Of a stretch of DNA of 64,000 bases, positions 32,800-44,375 are shown piece after piece. The position numbers and the translations under genes were made by a program. Below the pieces are notes generated by a model that was given only the letters and a program-made list of their open reading frames with translations, was not told the origin of the DNA and ran no database searches. Each line of letters begins with the position of its first letter. The first letter of the stretch is position 1. Source of the stretch: Dichetophora obliterata (Eukaryota; Arthropoda; Insecta; Diptera; Sciomyzidae); the NCBI GenBank assembly GCA_963920525.1, contig OY986437.1, forward strand, positions 115,064,715 through 115,128,714, in the 5' to 3' direction.

Positions 32800-34414
32800 G
32801 AGAAAATAAGTTCATGATTGTTATTGCTTCTTAACTCTTTATTGTTTTTTTCTTTCTTAAATTTTTTTTTGTAAATATGTTAAATGGTAATAAAGCTGAA
32901 TGTTAAAAGCATTAAAAAAAGTTGTTTTTACTCGATTTTAAAGGCTTCAAAAGTAAATTAGTGTCCGATTATTCGGTGTTGCCACCTTATGTTTTTATAG
33001 CTTATATAAGTTTAAAAAAAACTCCAGCTTACTTAAATTCAAAAAATAATAAGCAGATTTCAAAATGCCCATCCCTCCAGTAAAAAGATTCAAGCTGAGC
33101 TGGAGAACAGCCAATATATATATCTATTTTGCGCCGCACAGTGTTTTCTTTTTGCCATAAATAGGAAATAATAAATTTCCAAAAGTTTTGTTTTCTGATA
33201 GAGCACACTTCAACTTTGAAGAAGCCCGAAAGGTTTTTAAATCTTTTATTTCGTTTGATTACGCGGAGCTTTGAAACGGAAGTGTTAGAAAAACTGATAT
33301 TTTTTCGCAAAAAAAAAAAGAAACCTAAATATTTGTCTAACTTTCGAATCCTCTAATTGAGTTACTTTAATTTGGGGTTTGTTTTGATTACAACTTTCGT
33401 TTTCGGATATTTTCAAAGTCGTAGAGATTGTTCAAGTAAAAAATGCTTTTAAAAGTTTGCAAGAGAATAAAAAAAGTATATCGAGGTATATTCTAAATGT
33501 TATGGCCTAATTTTGCTAAAACTATGTTTTATCGAATAAAATATATCCAAGCTGCAGGCACTTGCAAGTAATGGCAAAATGTAGTTTTTTATGAGACATG
33601 TTCTACGAAAATTGGTGATATCTTCTCTGCATTGCTCAAAGTAAAACATAGACTTGACTGCATTAGAAATATGTAAAGCTTTGTAAAAGCAAAAACTTGC
33701 GCAAAGATAAATCATGACCAACTAAAACTCAGTAAAAATATGAAATAGCATCACATTAAAACAAGTGTCACGCTCTCAACGTTACCAATGCTGCCATCTG
33801 TTCTAGTTGCTTCTTATTTATTTCAATATTCATTGGTCTTCACCAATTTGCCGAAATGCACCAAAGAATTGAAACGAGTTTTTGCTTCGCTAGAAGCTAG
33901 AGTTTTTAACTGAAAGGTGGCTATTTTTACAACCAAATGTTCAATTACTTAATACTTTGACCGAAATCGATCATTAGATCGAACAGATGGCAACCTTGGA
34001 AGAGTTGATGGCTGTGATCTATAAATAGCTTACTTCTTTAAATGTCATAAGATTAAGTAGCCGATTTGAACGTAATATTCTTAAAAATTTGTTCAAACAT
34101 GAGTGAAATCATATACGACTTTAACAGTGAGTTGATCACAGCTTAATCACTCGAAGACTACTGAAGAGGAAATGTAGCGATTTCCGAAACAGACTGCCTA
34201 GTCAGCTAAGTGATTGACTCTATACAGAGTTGTGATTGTTGCTGTTGTTGTCTTCTTAAAATTTTACTTGATCTAACTCTCGCAATTAACTTCAGGTAAT
34301 CATTTTGAAAATATTTTTAATTAAGGACCGTAAAGGTTATGATTTTTATTAAAACGAAATCATAAGATCATAATTGTTGTTTCTTTATTTAATTTTTTTT
34401 CGATCTGATTTAAT
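32800..34414. other. No gene recognised
   Basis: AT-rich DNA with short minus-strand open frames (33029-33310 and 33500-33721) lacking known motifs. Two GTTGCCA/TGGCAAC strings (about 32977 and 33990) recall hAT end motifs but show no partner. No further structure. Confidence 0.35.
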
Positions 34415-34869
34415 CAGGTGTAACGACGAAATTCGCGGGTGTTCGAATTTTGCCATACAACATAGAGTTTCATATTTTTATTATAGAACGTAATTTAATT
34501 TTAATTTTTCATTGTTAAATTATACTTTTTACCCACTATGCTAGGCTTTACACACACACATTCACCCATACACACATATATAGAGCAGCACAAGCAGTGG
34601 AAGCAAGATAGCATACACGCATAGCATCAGGAAAAAGTAGCATGATCACATCGCATACAGCAACTACCGAGCCGATACGCACATAGCAACAGAAGACAAA
34701 ACAAAACCAGTTTTAGCGCCATCACGCCACATTCAGCTGATACCGAGATCACTCTGGCCTAGCAACACAGAAAGGTTTAAACATCACGCCACGTGCATAC
34801 ACAACCACACGACACACTGAGAGCGAGAACCGGTTTCAACATCATAATGCGGCAAGCAGCTACGAGCAA

Positions 34870-34906
34870 GGCAATAAAAGGCGAGTCGTGGCATTAACTC
34901 AGTCTC
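34870..34906 (+). promoter_or_regulatory. LTR core promoter (TATA plus initiator)
   Basis: CAATAAAAGGCGAG supplies the TATA-like element, and AACTCAGTCTC about 25-30 bases downstream matches the arthropod TCAGT initiator. Transcription would then start near 34901, making the downstream minisatellite part of the R/U5 leader. Confidence 0.6.
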
Positions 34907-35125
34907 TTGTTCAGCGTGAAGTTGAAGGCATCGGACGTGCAGTATGAGCAGTAGTCATCGTGCAGTCGAAGTGTTTGGACCTATAGAAATAGCAGTAGTC
35001 AAAGTGGTTGGATATACACGAGCCGTAACACCGGATTAATCATCGTGCAGTCAAAGGAATCGGACGTTCAACAAACGTGTCTGGGAAGTGGTGAGTGTTA
35101 CCTGGTGGAATTAGTGTCTGTTTGA

Positions 35126-35775
35126 TTTACAGTAGACATATTACGTTGGTCAGGCCTCCTTCTAACGTTAATATTTTGATTTACCCTTAGTATCCTAAAC
35201 ATAGCCGTAGACATATTACTTTGGTCAAGCCTCCTGCTAACGTTAATATTTTGATTTACCGTTAGTATCCTTAACATAGCCGTAGACATATTACGTTGGT
35301 CAAGCCTCCTTCTAACGTTAATATTTTTATTTACCCTTAGTATCCTAAACATAGCCGTAGACATATTACGTTGGTCAAGCCTCCTTCTAACGTTAATATT
35401 CCGATTTACCCTTAGTACCCTAAACATAGCCGTAGACATATCACGTTGGTCAAGCCTCCTTCTAACGTTAATATTTTGATTTACCCTTGTATCCTAAACA
35501 TAGCCGTAGACATATTACGTTAGTCAAGCCTCTTTCTAACGTTAATATTTTGATTTACTCTTAGCGCCGTAAACATAGCCGTAGACATATTACGTTGGTC
35601 AAGCCTCCTTCTAACGTTAATATTTTGCTTCACTCTTAGCGCCGTAAACAGAGCCGTAGACATATTACGTTGGTTAAGCCTCCTTCTAACGTTAATATTT
35701 TGCTTCACTCTTAGCGCCGAAAACATAGCCGTAAACACAGCCATAGACATATAACGTTAGTTAAGCTTCCTTCTT
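35126..35775. repeat. 75-bp minisatellite, about 8.5 copies, inside the solo LTR
   Basis: Units contain GTAGACATATTACGTTGGTC, CCTCCTTCTAACGTTAATAT and a TTACCCTTAG block at a regular 75-bp spacing. Because 75 is divisible by three, minus-strand frames stay open over several units (25-residue repeats with RRRLDQRNMSTAMF), broken by a 1-bp loss near 35490. The right-hand units share GCGCCGTAAACA variants, showing local homogenisation. Confidence 0.85.
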
Positions 35776-36235
35776 GTAAATAAGGTGAAAGAGTAGCAAA
35801 CCATATTAGATCATAACCACCCAGGTAACACCACTCAGCGGAAAATATCCCAGTCTACACATCCGATCGTAACCAACGCCCTACATGTGACCAATTGCCA
35901 CTCAACATCGACAAGTACCACTACGACATCATCTCAAAAGTACCACGTAACGTCGACAACTCCAACCGCACAGGAAGCCCCCAATGAGCGCGCTAACGTC
36001 GTCTATCTCAACAACGCCACAGCCCCAGGAAACACGCTAGCGTCGCTCGTCGTCATCGCATCATTTTCTCCGGAACTACGTACATTGTCACAAGGATAAG
36101 GCTCCGTCACGTCATCTTCTCGAGGGCATCAGACATCAAAAATAAGATTCAGGTCAAAACATCGGCGCATAGGTGTGTGTGTGTGTAAGGTCCTATACCA
36201 TTAAGATATTAGAGTAACGCCAATTTTGAATTGTG

Positions 36236-36241
36236 AATAAA
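36236..36241 (+). terminator. LTR polyadenylation signal
   Basis: AATAAA in the context GTGAATAAACTAAGG, about 125 bp before the LTR end and well downstream of the promoter. The order TATA, initiator, AATAAA matches an LTR with a long R region. Confidence 0.5.
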
Positions 36242-36366
36242 CTAAGGAAATATTAAAGAGAACAAAGCGAAAGGGTCTTTATTTACAAATTTCTGCAACG
36301 AACGCTGGACACCGGCGAGTATACCCCAGCTGTAAAAATCCGGAAAACGGAAGTTCGTTACACAGG

Positions 36367-37655
36367 TGATGCATATTTTTTCAATCATAAAATTTGCAAG
36401 TGTTTCTTCTAAAAACACAAAATGGGATTCCAGAACTCGACTTTACTGTCAGTTATTGTTGAATTTTTTTCTTGTATTCTTCTTTCTACATTACAACTGT
36501 AACTTTTGACTGCATTAGTAGTTACAATTTCGTCTTAGTGTTGTCTTATAAATTTTTGAGTGTTTTTGAATATTTTAATTATGAAAAAGGAGTAGGTTTT
36601 TATTTATATATAAAAAGAAAAAATATTAAATTGTTTTTGCTATATCGCAAAAATTAAGAGAAAGAGTTTTAACAGTCCCTGCTTTTCATACAGCTTAATG
36701 CCATTATTTTAAAATTTTGGCATTTCGGGATCATGAATTTCAAATCCCGAAATCCCGGGATTACCACTAGCGTTACTTACCGCTAGTGGTAAGTAACATT
36801 CTTGGCTTAGACTTTTTGATATAGCGTTACGTAACTGGCGTTACGTTACTCAAATTTCCATGGCAGTTTAATTGGATAATTAAGGTATTATGCTATGATC
36901 ACACCGATAGGTAAATGAGCATTTAGAGCACTTACTATATATGTATATTTGTCGCTGTTACTCCTGCAACGAGTTAAGGGCCGTTCGTAAATGTGGACTT
37001 CGTAAATGAGCATTTAACTCTCAGTGTGAACATTGCATTAGGTAGTTAAGTAAATATGGAATTTGGTAATTGACAAAAAAATTAAATATATTGTCCTTTC
37101 CTTGCCTCAATCATTTTTTCGTTATCTTTAGCCAATGCCTTCCATTTGTACTAAAACAAAAAAGTTTAGAAGAGATCTGATCATCATGGTTTATGAATTT
37201 ATGTTTAAATTGTTTATATTAATAAAATTAAAATGTTTCTCTTAAATAATATCATTGAATAATAAGTTTTTACTAAATTTTAATTTTTTGGCCACGCTAG
37301 TTTTTTGTGTGGAAATGCCCATATTTAATGCATTCTTCTCTTACTTGCATTAGTTTACTTTGGATAGCCCAACTTTAATGGTGTTGTGTGTCTACAAAAA
37401 TACAAATTTTCGCAAAATATTTTGGATTCCATTTGATTCAAGTATTCTCTCTCGATGTATAGTACCTCCAACGAATTATCAGATAAACATTTTAGTTTTA
37501 TAATATGGAATTTATAACGAAGTAGCTGTAATATAGAAAAAATGGTTATGTCATTTCATTTCTGGTTAGTCTTTATTACAATATGAAAAAAACAACAACA
37601 ACAAATTTTTTAACTAAAATAAATTAACATTTTAAGGAACATACTTAAAGTCTGC
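36367..37655. other. No gene; one perfect hairpin
   Basis: AT-rich DNA. It includes direct copies of GTAAATGAGCATTTA at about 36911 and 37003 and the hairpin at 36761-36792. No coding motif recognised. Confidence 0.4.
36761..36792. repeat. Perfect 12-bp stem hairpin
   Basis: TTACCACTAGCG pairs fully with CGCTAGTGGTAA across an 8-base loop. It lies next to a CCCGGGATTACC run that is itself partly repeated. It could be a recombination-prone palindrome or a transposon footprint. Confidence 0.7.
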
Positions 37656-37658
37656 TAC

Positions 37659-38626
37659 TCAACAAATAATTGGACATAATTTAAATTTCAATATAGAAAA
37701 TTAAAGAAAAGGAACATTGAAAAGTTTTTCATATTTTGTGCCATATCCTTTGGCTTAGAGTACTGCTTGAAGTGGCTTCGCCATTGAATCAAATAAATTA
37801 CTGCAGACCTCAGGTAGCATTTTGCCAACCCCAGCACGATATACAGCCCCAAACCATTACAGAACCACCACCGTGCTTAACGGTAGCACGAGTGTTTCTT
37901 GGTTCGAATTCGGCATTTGTTTGACGACACACACGACATCTGTATAAAGAACCTTTAAAATAAAGAAAACAATTAGAATAATATCATTATTGATCTTTTA
38001 AACTGGCTATTACCGTTTTCCAAAATGAGTTTGTTTTGAGCAAATATTCTTTAGCAAATTTGATTCGAAGTTGTTTATTTTTATATCTAATAAATGGCGT
38101 TTTGCTCGCGATTCTTCCGTAAAAGTTGTGTTTGTGCAAGCAATTGCGAATCGTGTTCACGCAAACATATTTTCCGGTGGATTCTTTTAAAGAAATTTGC
38201 CACTCTTTGGCGCTTTTAAATGGATCTTTTTTTATTGCCACTAATAAACCCCTTTCTTCTCTTTCATTAAGAATTTTTCCTTGGCCTTCTCTGCTCTTGT
38301 ATGAAAGTCTAAATTCTTCACGGTACCTTTTAATAATATCATGGACAGTGTATCGACCTTTTCCGACCAATTCAGAAATTTCCTGCACTGTCTCTCCTTC
38401 TACATTTAATTTGACAATAAGCTTTCTGACTTCAAAAGTACCTTGTTTTCCTCTTGGAGCCATAAAGTAAAATACACAAAATTGTTCCAATTTAAATTAA
38501 CTACTGAATGGAAGGTTACAGTTCAATAGGCTAATATGCAAAATTACAATTAGAAAAAAAAATAACTACTCTCAATTGTGACAGTCTTTTTTTGCTTGCT
38601 TGTTATTGTGTCCGATTTTTTGTTGG
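37659..38626 (-). mobile_element. Truncated Tc1-type transposon, copy 2
   Basis: The inverted ends CAACAAATAATTGGACATAA (left, 37660) and CAACAAAAAATCGGACACAA (reverse complement of 38606-38625) are clear. The 968-bp length is too short for a full member: the C-terminal part of the transposase, including its third catalytic region, has been replaced by about 100 bp of unrelated sequence at the left. It is related to the copy at 31592-32795 but clearly diverged. Confidence 0.8.
37987..38463 (-). pseudogene. Tc1-type transposase, N-terminal half
   Basis: The ATG at 38463 starts MAPRGKQGTFEVRKLIVKLN. The paired DNA-binding domain is intact (VGKGRYTVHDIIKRYREEF, and NTIRNCLHKHNFYGRIA), ending at WKTVIASLKDQ. 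The downstream catalytic part appears frame-shifted at 37920-37800 (NAEFEP, GGGSVMVWGC) and stops. An intact DNA-binding half without a catalytic half could in principle occupy transposon ends, but expression is unproven. Confidence 0.75.
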
Positions 38627-38911
38627 ACACAAGAAACTAAGCTCTTTGACTTAATCGAAACCGGTTTAGTCTGAATGAAGGGTTTTTTTTTGTATTTTCA
38701 ACATGATCATAATAGCGACAAACAAGCGCAACGGAAGCTAATTTCATCTGGGAGGGCAGTACAAATGGGAGTGAAAAAAAAATCACCAAAATTTCTTAAA
38801 AGAAACATGAATATGAATAAACAAATTTTTTATTTTAGTTTCAAAATAAAAAAAAATATAAAAATAAATAAAAAATATTAAAATTTCATAATTTTTAAAA
38901 GTTTTTGCAAT

Positions 38912-39945
38912 CATGGTTGCCACTTGTTTATTTTTTGTTGTACCAAATTCTCCGAAAAATGTACTAAATATTAAAAAATGTATTAATTTTTTTTTAATAT
39001 AATAAATTTATAACATTTACTATAATAATTCACTGGAGTGTATCTGTTTACATACCAAACATACCAAAATATTAAATTATGTTATATGCTATTAACAAAA
39101 TAATAAATACATCAAAATAGTTCTTTTGCTGGCTACATATAATTAGATTCATTGCGTTCGACACACACTTTTTTAGAGAGCTTTATGTTGTTAAGTGTTT
39201 TATATTCCAATTTATTTCTAAGCTTAGTTTTAATCAGGCTAAAATAAAAAAAATGTTGGTTTAGCTGAGCTAAACTGAGCTGTGTGACTATTTACACAAT
39301 TGATAAAATCATTAAAACAAATTTCCCCCAATCCATTCTTCACGACCCAGACTTTTTCTCAAAATACCCAAATTTTTTCCCAACGTCATTACAATTTTAA
39401 AAACTAATATTTGAAACCTGAAAAACATTCCTCTGAGTCACAATAACCTCAGGGTAGCATTCTATGAGATGATATTTTAATATGAATTATTGAATTATGG
39501 CAATAAAGAAATTTTATTTTCTGACATAACTTGTGAAGATGTTATTATATTCAAAACATTTAGATCTTCTTTACCTAAATTGAACTTGTCTTTAATTTGT
39601 TTAAGAATATTTTTGGTTATAAGAGACAAATTTTCTGATTGAAGATATTTTTCTGCTTTAGTGGAAATTCTCACAAAAAATCCTTAAGTCTCAAAAAATG
39701 TGATTTTTAATATATATGATAAGAAAAGCATGTAAGCTTTCAACTTTTATAACTTAATACAATGAAAGTTCCACTAAACATAAGTCTGAACATTTCTCCA
39801 GTGGTACCAAATTTCGGATTTTGTAACAAGTTGTTAAATTGTAGATCTTTAACAAAATGTACCAACTCGAAAAATAATGTACCAAGGTACCAAGTTAAAA
39901 TAAATGTACCAATTTTGGTACAATTGTACCAAAGTGGCAACCGTG
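38912..39945. mobile_element. Non-autonomous hAT-like element with 8-bp target duplication
   Basis: The inverted ends CATGGTTGCCACTT (left) and CACGGTTGCCACTT (right, reverse complemented) are flanked by tttgcaat and tttccaat, matching at 7 of 8 positions. An 8-bp duplication is the hAT hallmark. The interior is AT-rich. Near the right end it has repeated GTACCAA/TTGGTAC motifs that could be subterminal transposase sites. No transposase was found inside. Confidence 0.68.
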
Positions 39946-40084
39946 TTTCCAATTTCGATATTAGAGATTATTTTTAAAGGATATTTCATTTGGTAATATG
40001 AAAAGATAAGAAATAATTGTTGCTTTTATAAAGCAAGAGTAGGTATATTTTTACATGGTTTAAATGCAATAAGGTACAAAAAGT

Positions 40085-40440
40085 TATATCAATTTAAATT
40101 ATTCCAAAATGTTTCTTTCTGTCCTTGCGAGAAACAAACTCTTTCACCACCTTCATCGAATTAAATTCTTCGCTTTTATCTTTGTGAATGTATATAAGTG
40201 CCGCATGAGTGAGCCGTTTCTGTGTCATACATATTTGCTCGAAGATACGTTTTAAGTCGTCTTAGTGCACTAAAAGAACGCTCAGATGTAGCTGCTGATG
40301 CAGGCACAGTCAAAACCAAAGCAACAAGTTTTTCAACTTCATTTAATAGTTTTTTCAGTGTATCCGAATTTTTTTCAAATTGGAATTGCAGAAGAAACTC
40401 TACATTTTGTTCTATCTTTTTGCAAACACAGAGAAGGAAA
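40085..40440 (-). pseudogene. hAT transposase C-terminal (dimerisation) fragment
   Basis: Minus-strand translation gives FLLQFQFEKNSDTLKKLLNE, then VPASAATSERSFSALRRLKT, the hallmark of the hAT C-terminal dimerisation region. A one-base shift near 40195 leads into ALIYIHKDKSEEFNSMKVV and the stop. It lies 140 bp from the short hAT element, but no shared ends were seen, so the two may be unrelated. Confidence 0.75.
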
Positions 40441-41132
40441 ATGGTTATCCGAAATCATGGTTATGAAGAAGAGAGAAAGAAGAGTAAAATATATAATACT
40501 AAAATATTATCGTTGTAAAAAAAAACTGATATATTGAATAACTTTTGAAGTTTTCTTTTTAAATTGTTTATCTAGCTAAATAAACGGGGGGCACCTGTCC
40601 CCTTTCCCCGATTATTCGTTGGAGTCACTGTATATACTGTTTTTCTGTATTTTGAAAAAAAATTTTGAATTAAGGCCACATCCGTTACACTGTTCGGCGC
40701 TTCCACGGGACTTATACATGAACGGAGATTTAATGCAGAAATCTAAGGGCACGAACTGCGCACTCCCACTTCCACGGTATAGACTCTTGAAGGCTCTACC
40801 TTCGCGAATAATACCTCATACAAATAATTATATGTGCATAAATATTTGCTTGCATTTCTTCCCCATCTATAATAGTACAGTATTTTTATGTATGCAGTTT
40901 GTTTTTGTTATTTGTTTTTATTGTTTACCAAATTTCGGCATGCAGTTCGTATTCTATTTAATGTACCGTTACATGAAAAATGTGCCGATGCATTGAATGA
41001 TCAGTAGTAAAGAATTATATGTGCATAACGCATTTAGTTGGTGTATGGTTGCTTACTTGATAGCTTCAAGTGCTCGCATTGGAAATAATTGTTACGAAAT
41101 ACAAAGTAAGACTTTTTTTCTTTTATAAGCAA

Positions 41133-44100
41133 CTAGCTGAAACCCGGCGCGTTGCTGCCACTCTCCCTATTCAAACGCCCATAAAATGTTATCAGTTAAA
41201 CAGCATGTCTAAATTGAGGTCAAATACTGAATTCCGAGACTGTGCGACCTATATCCACAAAGCTATTCGATATAACAATTTTGGGTTGTATAGGAAGTGC
41301 CACGCCCTCTTGATCACTCTTCATAGAATGTAATCAATTAAACTGCATGTGTACATGGAGGTCGAATACCGAATACCAAAACTGTGCGACATATATCTCC
41401 AAATATATTCGATAACACAAATTTGGGTTGTATGGGAGGTGCCACGCCCCCCGACAAACTCTAAAAAATTTTATCAGTAAATCTTCATGCGTAAATTTTG
41501 GTCAAATACTGAATTCCGATGCTGTGCGACCTATAACTCTAAAGCTATTTGATAGCAAAAAGTTGGGTTGTATGGGAAGTGTCACTCCCCTTTTCCCTAC
41601 GCCCATAAAATGTAAGAAATGAAAGTGCATGTATAAATTTAGGTCGAATACCGATTTCTTACGCTGTCAACCTATAACTTCAAAGCAATTCGATATTGCA
41701 AATTTGGGATGTAAGGGAGATGTCAGGCCTCCCTGTCCAACGCCCATAAAAAAAAAATCATTGAAACTGCATGTGTAAATTGAGGTCAAAAACTGAATTC
41801 CAAAGCTGAATTCCTATAAATTCAAAGCTATTCGATATCACCAATTTGGATTGTATGAGAGGTGCCCCTCCCCCTTGTCCAACTCCCATAAAATTTCATC
41901 ACTGAAACGGTACGTCTAAATTGTGGTGGAATACCGAATTTCTAAGCTGTGCAACCCATAACGCTATTCGATAACACAAATTGTTTTTATATTAATGGGA
42001 GGTAAAAGAAGGTGTGGCATTTCTTCTTAAACCATCTCGTACTCAAAGCAAAGCCATTTACAAAATTTGAGCTCAATCGGACCAATAGTATCGGAGTATT
42101 GTGATATTTCCAAAAGTAGGCGTAGATGAAGTGTGACAACGCCCGTTTTTATTAAAGTTAGTGACAGTCATCATAAGAACTTATTTACCAAATTTTAATT
42201 TAATACGACCAAAACCTTCTTAAATATAGCATTTTTATTGATTTGTGGGCGATAAAAGGGGTGTGGCATTACTTTTTTCCTAAACCTTTGCGTAGCAGTT
42301 ACGAACAAACCAGTAGAAGGAAGTATCCTATTTGGTCTAGTCGTTTTCAAGTTTTAAGCATCCGAACAAATCAGGATTCATTTTTATATGTACAGATATT
42401 GATTTGTGGGCGCTAAAAGTGGGCGTGAAAACATTTATGTATCGTGACTGCCTCTTGGAGCACCTACACAGCAAGTTTCAGTATAAAAATGTGTAGAACT
42501 CCGGAATTGCCATGATTTCGAAAAAGTGGGCGTATATAAATTGCGACGAAAAAGTGATTTTTGTACAGTTACTGACAGTTACCATCTGAACAAAATGATA
42601 ATATCTTAGTTTTTACGATCGAAACCGTCTGATATATATCCCTTATTTGGTTTGTGGTCGATAGCGCAAATTTGGCTTGTATGGGAGGAACCACGCCCCC
42701 TCGTCCAAACGTTACCAAACCTCACAGGAACAATCTATCACCTCGGCAAACGTTGTTCTGCCACAGACCGCCTTACTGCCATACACGAAAATGTCAAGAA
42801 ATGTCAAATATATTCACCATTTTCAGTATAGCTGCCGAAAGTAGCCATGTGCACTAAATAACCACATTTTAGTCTAATACGATCAAAACCGTGCGAAATA
42901 TAGCATTTTTGTTGTTTTGCAAGCGGTAAAAAGGGGTGCGGTAAAATATTTCCCTTGAGCCATCTCGTAATCGAAACAAATCGACTGCCCAAATTTCAGC
43001 TCAATTTAGGTTAAGCCTGGTGCACTTTACTTCACTGGACGCTAACTCCCCGAAAAGTGAGTTTAACTAAAGTAGGGCAGGCCTATTGATAGTGCACTTG
43101 CCGAGAGTAACCATATGTACTGAATTACAAAATTTTTGTCTAATACGACCCAAACCGTTGAAATAAAACGTTTTCATAGGTTTGTGGGCGGTAAAAGGGG
43201 GGCGTGGAGATCAATTTTTAGTACAGTTGCTAACAGTAACCGCATAAACTAAGCCAACATTTTAGCTCAATCGACCCAGTAGTCAATTTTGATGGTTTCT
43301 TAAAAATTGGGTGTGGCTATATAGCGATGACGCCCTTTTTTAGTACAATTGCCGAAAGTAACCATACAAACTTAAGTATCATATGTTAGTCTCATACGGC
43401 CAAAACTGCATGAAATATAGCATTTCACTGATTTGTGGGCGCAAAAGGGGGCGTGGAAACCAATTTTTCGTACAGTTACTGTCAGTAACTTCACAAACCA
43501 AAGTACCAAATTTAGGTCTTATACGACCAAAACCGTCTGAAATAAACCATTTTCATTTATTTGTGGGCGGTAAAAGGGGGCGTGGAAACTCATTTTTAGG
43601 ACAGTTGTCGACAGTAACCGTACATACTAAATTACAAAATTTTAGCCATATACGACCCAAACCAACTGAAATGTAACATTTTTATTGATTTGGGGGCGGT
43701 AAAAGGGGGGTGTGGCAAATTTTTTTCCTCAACCATCTCGTACCTGAAACAAATCGACTGCCAAAATTCCAGGTCAATCGGTTCAGTAGTTTTGGAGTCT
43801 ATAGACATCACACTACCAGACACACATCGTTTTGCTTTATATATATATAGATGTTGATTTGTGGGCGTTAAAAGTGGGCGTGAAAACATTTATAAATTGT
43901 GTTCGTACCTAAACAGCAAGTTTCACTGTAAAAATGTGCAGAACTCCGGAATTGCCATGATTTCGAAAAAGTGGGCGTATTTATATAACGACCATGCCCA
44001 TTTTTTGTACAGTTACCGACAGTAACTATCTGAACAAAATCACCAAATCTTAGTTTTTTACGATTGAAACCGTGAAATATTTTTCTTTTTTTTTTGTTTG

Positions 44101-44338
44101 TGATCGATGGAGCAAATTTGGCTTGTATGGGAGGTACCACGCCCCTTTCTCCAATCGTTATAAAACCTCACAGGAACACTCTCAAGATGTGGCTTTATTT
44201 TCCCTGAAAATTTCATAAAGACCGGTTCAGCGGTTTTGGAGTCTATACGTGATATAGCCACATACCCACATACCCACATACCCACATACCCACATACCCA
44301 CATACCCACATACATACATCCATTTTTATATATATAGA
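41133..44338 (-). mobile_element. Composite non-autonomous Helitron, H3
   Basis: On the minus strand the 3' end is GCCGGGTTTCAGCTAG followed by T, and the 5' end TCTATATATATAAAAATGG is preceded by A. Two further 5'-end-like sites of the same type lie inside: TCTATATATATATAAAGC near 43851 and a degenerate one near 42397. Each is followed by the same DNA (GATTTGTGGGCG, then a CTCCGGAATTGCCATGATTT block), so whole units are tandemly repeated. It has many GGGCGTGG motifs and no coding sequence. It lies inside the Tc3-like transposon. Confidence 0.72.
44255..44320. repeat. 10-bp minisatellite in H3
   Basis: Six to seven copies of CCCACATACC lie just inside the outer 5' end of H3. They give spurious open frames (VGMWVCGY repeats) on the minus strand. 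Confidence 0.85.
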
Positions 44339-44375
44339 TAAAGTTAATTTAATTTTTACGTGTTAGATATTGAAA

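Larger units (their letters stand above)
34419..36362 (+). mobile_element. Solo LTR of a retrotransposon with 4-bp target duplication
   Basis: Begins TGTAACGACGAA and ends TTCGTTACA, with an 8-bp terminal inverted TGTAACGA/TCGTTACA. CAGG flanks both sides (34415-34418 and 36363-36366). At 1944 bp it is a long LTR. An AATAAAAGG TATA-like box at 34872 and a CTCAGTC initiator about 25 bases later give a core promoter. A polyadenylation signal AATAAA lies near 36236. No gag, pol or primer-binding site follows, so the internal region was lost by LTR-LTR recombination. The 4-bp duplication and long LTR suit a Ty3/Gypsy-type element, but family assignment is open. Confidence 0.82.

Noticed and set aside
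35098..35750. Minus-strand frames with repeated RRRLDQRNMSTAMF
   Set aside because: They translate the 75-bp minisatellite in the antisense of an LTR leader, and are broken by a 1-bp loss between units. Kept as a repeat, not a gene.
34419..36362. Complete LTR retrotransposon
   Set aside because: Only one LTR is present, with target duplications on both sides and no gag or pol sequence, so it is a solo LTR.
43383..43676. Open frames within Helitron H3, such as the one with repeated GRKRGRGN
   Set aside because: They arise from repeated GTGGGCGGTAAAAGGGGGCG-type sequence; no Rep or helicase motif is present.
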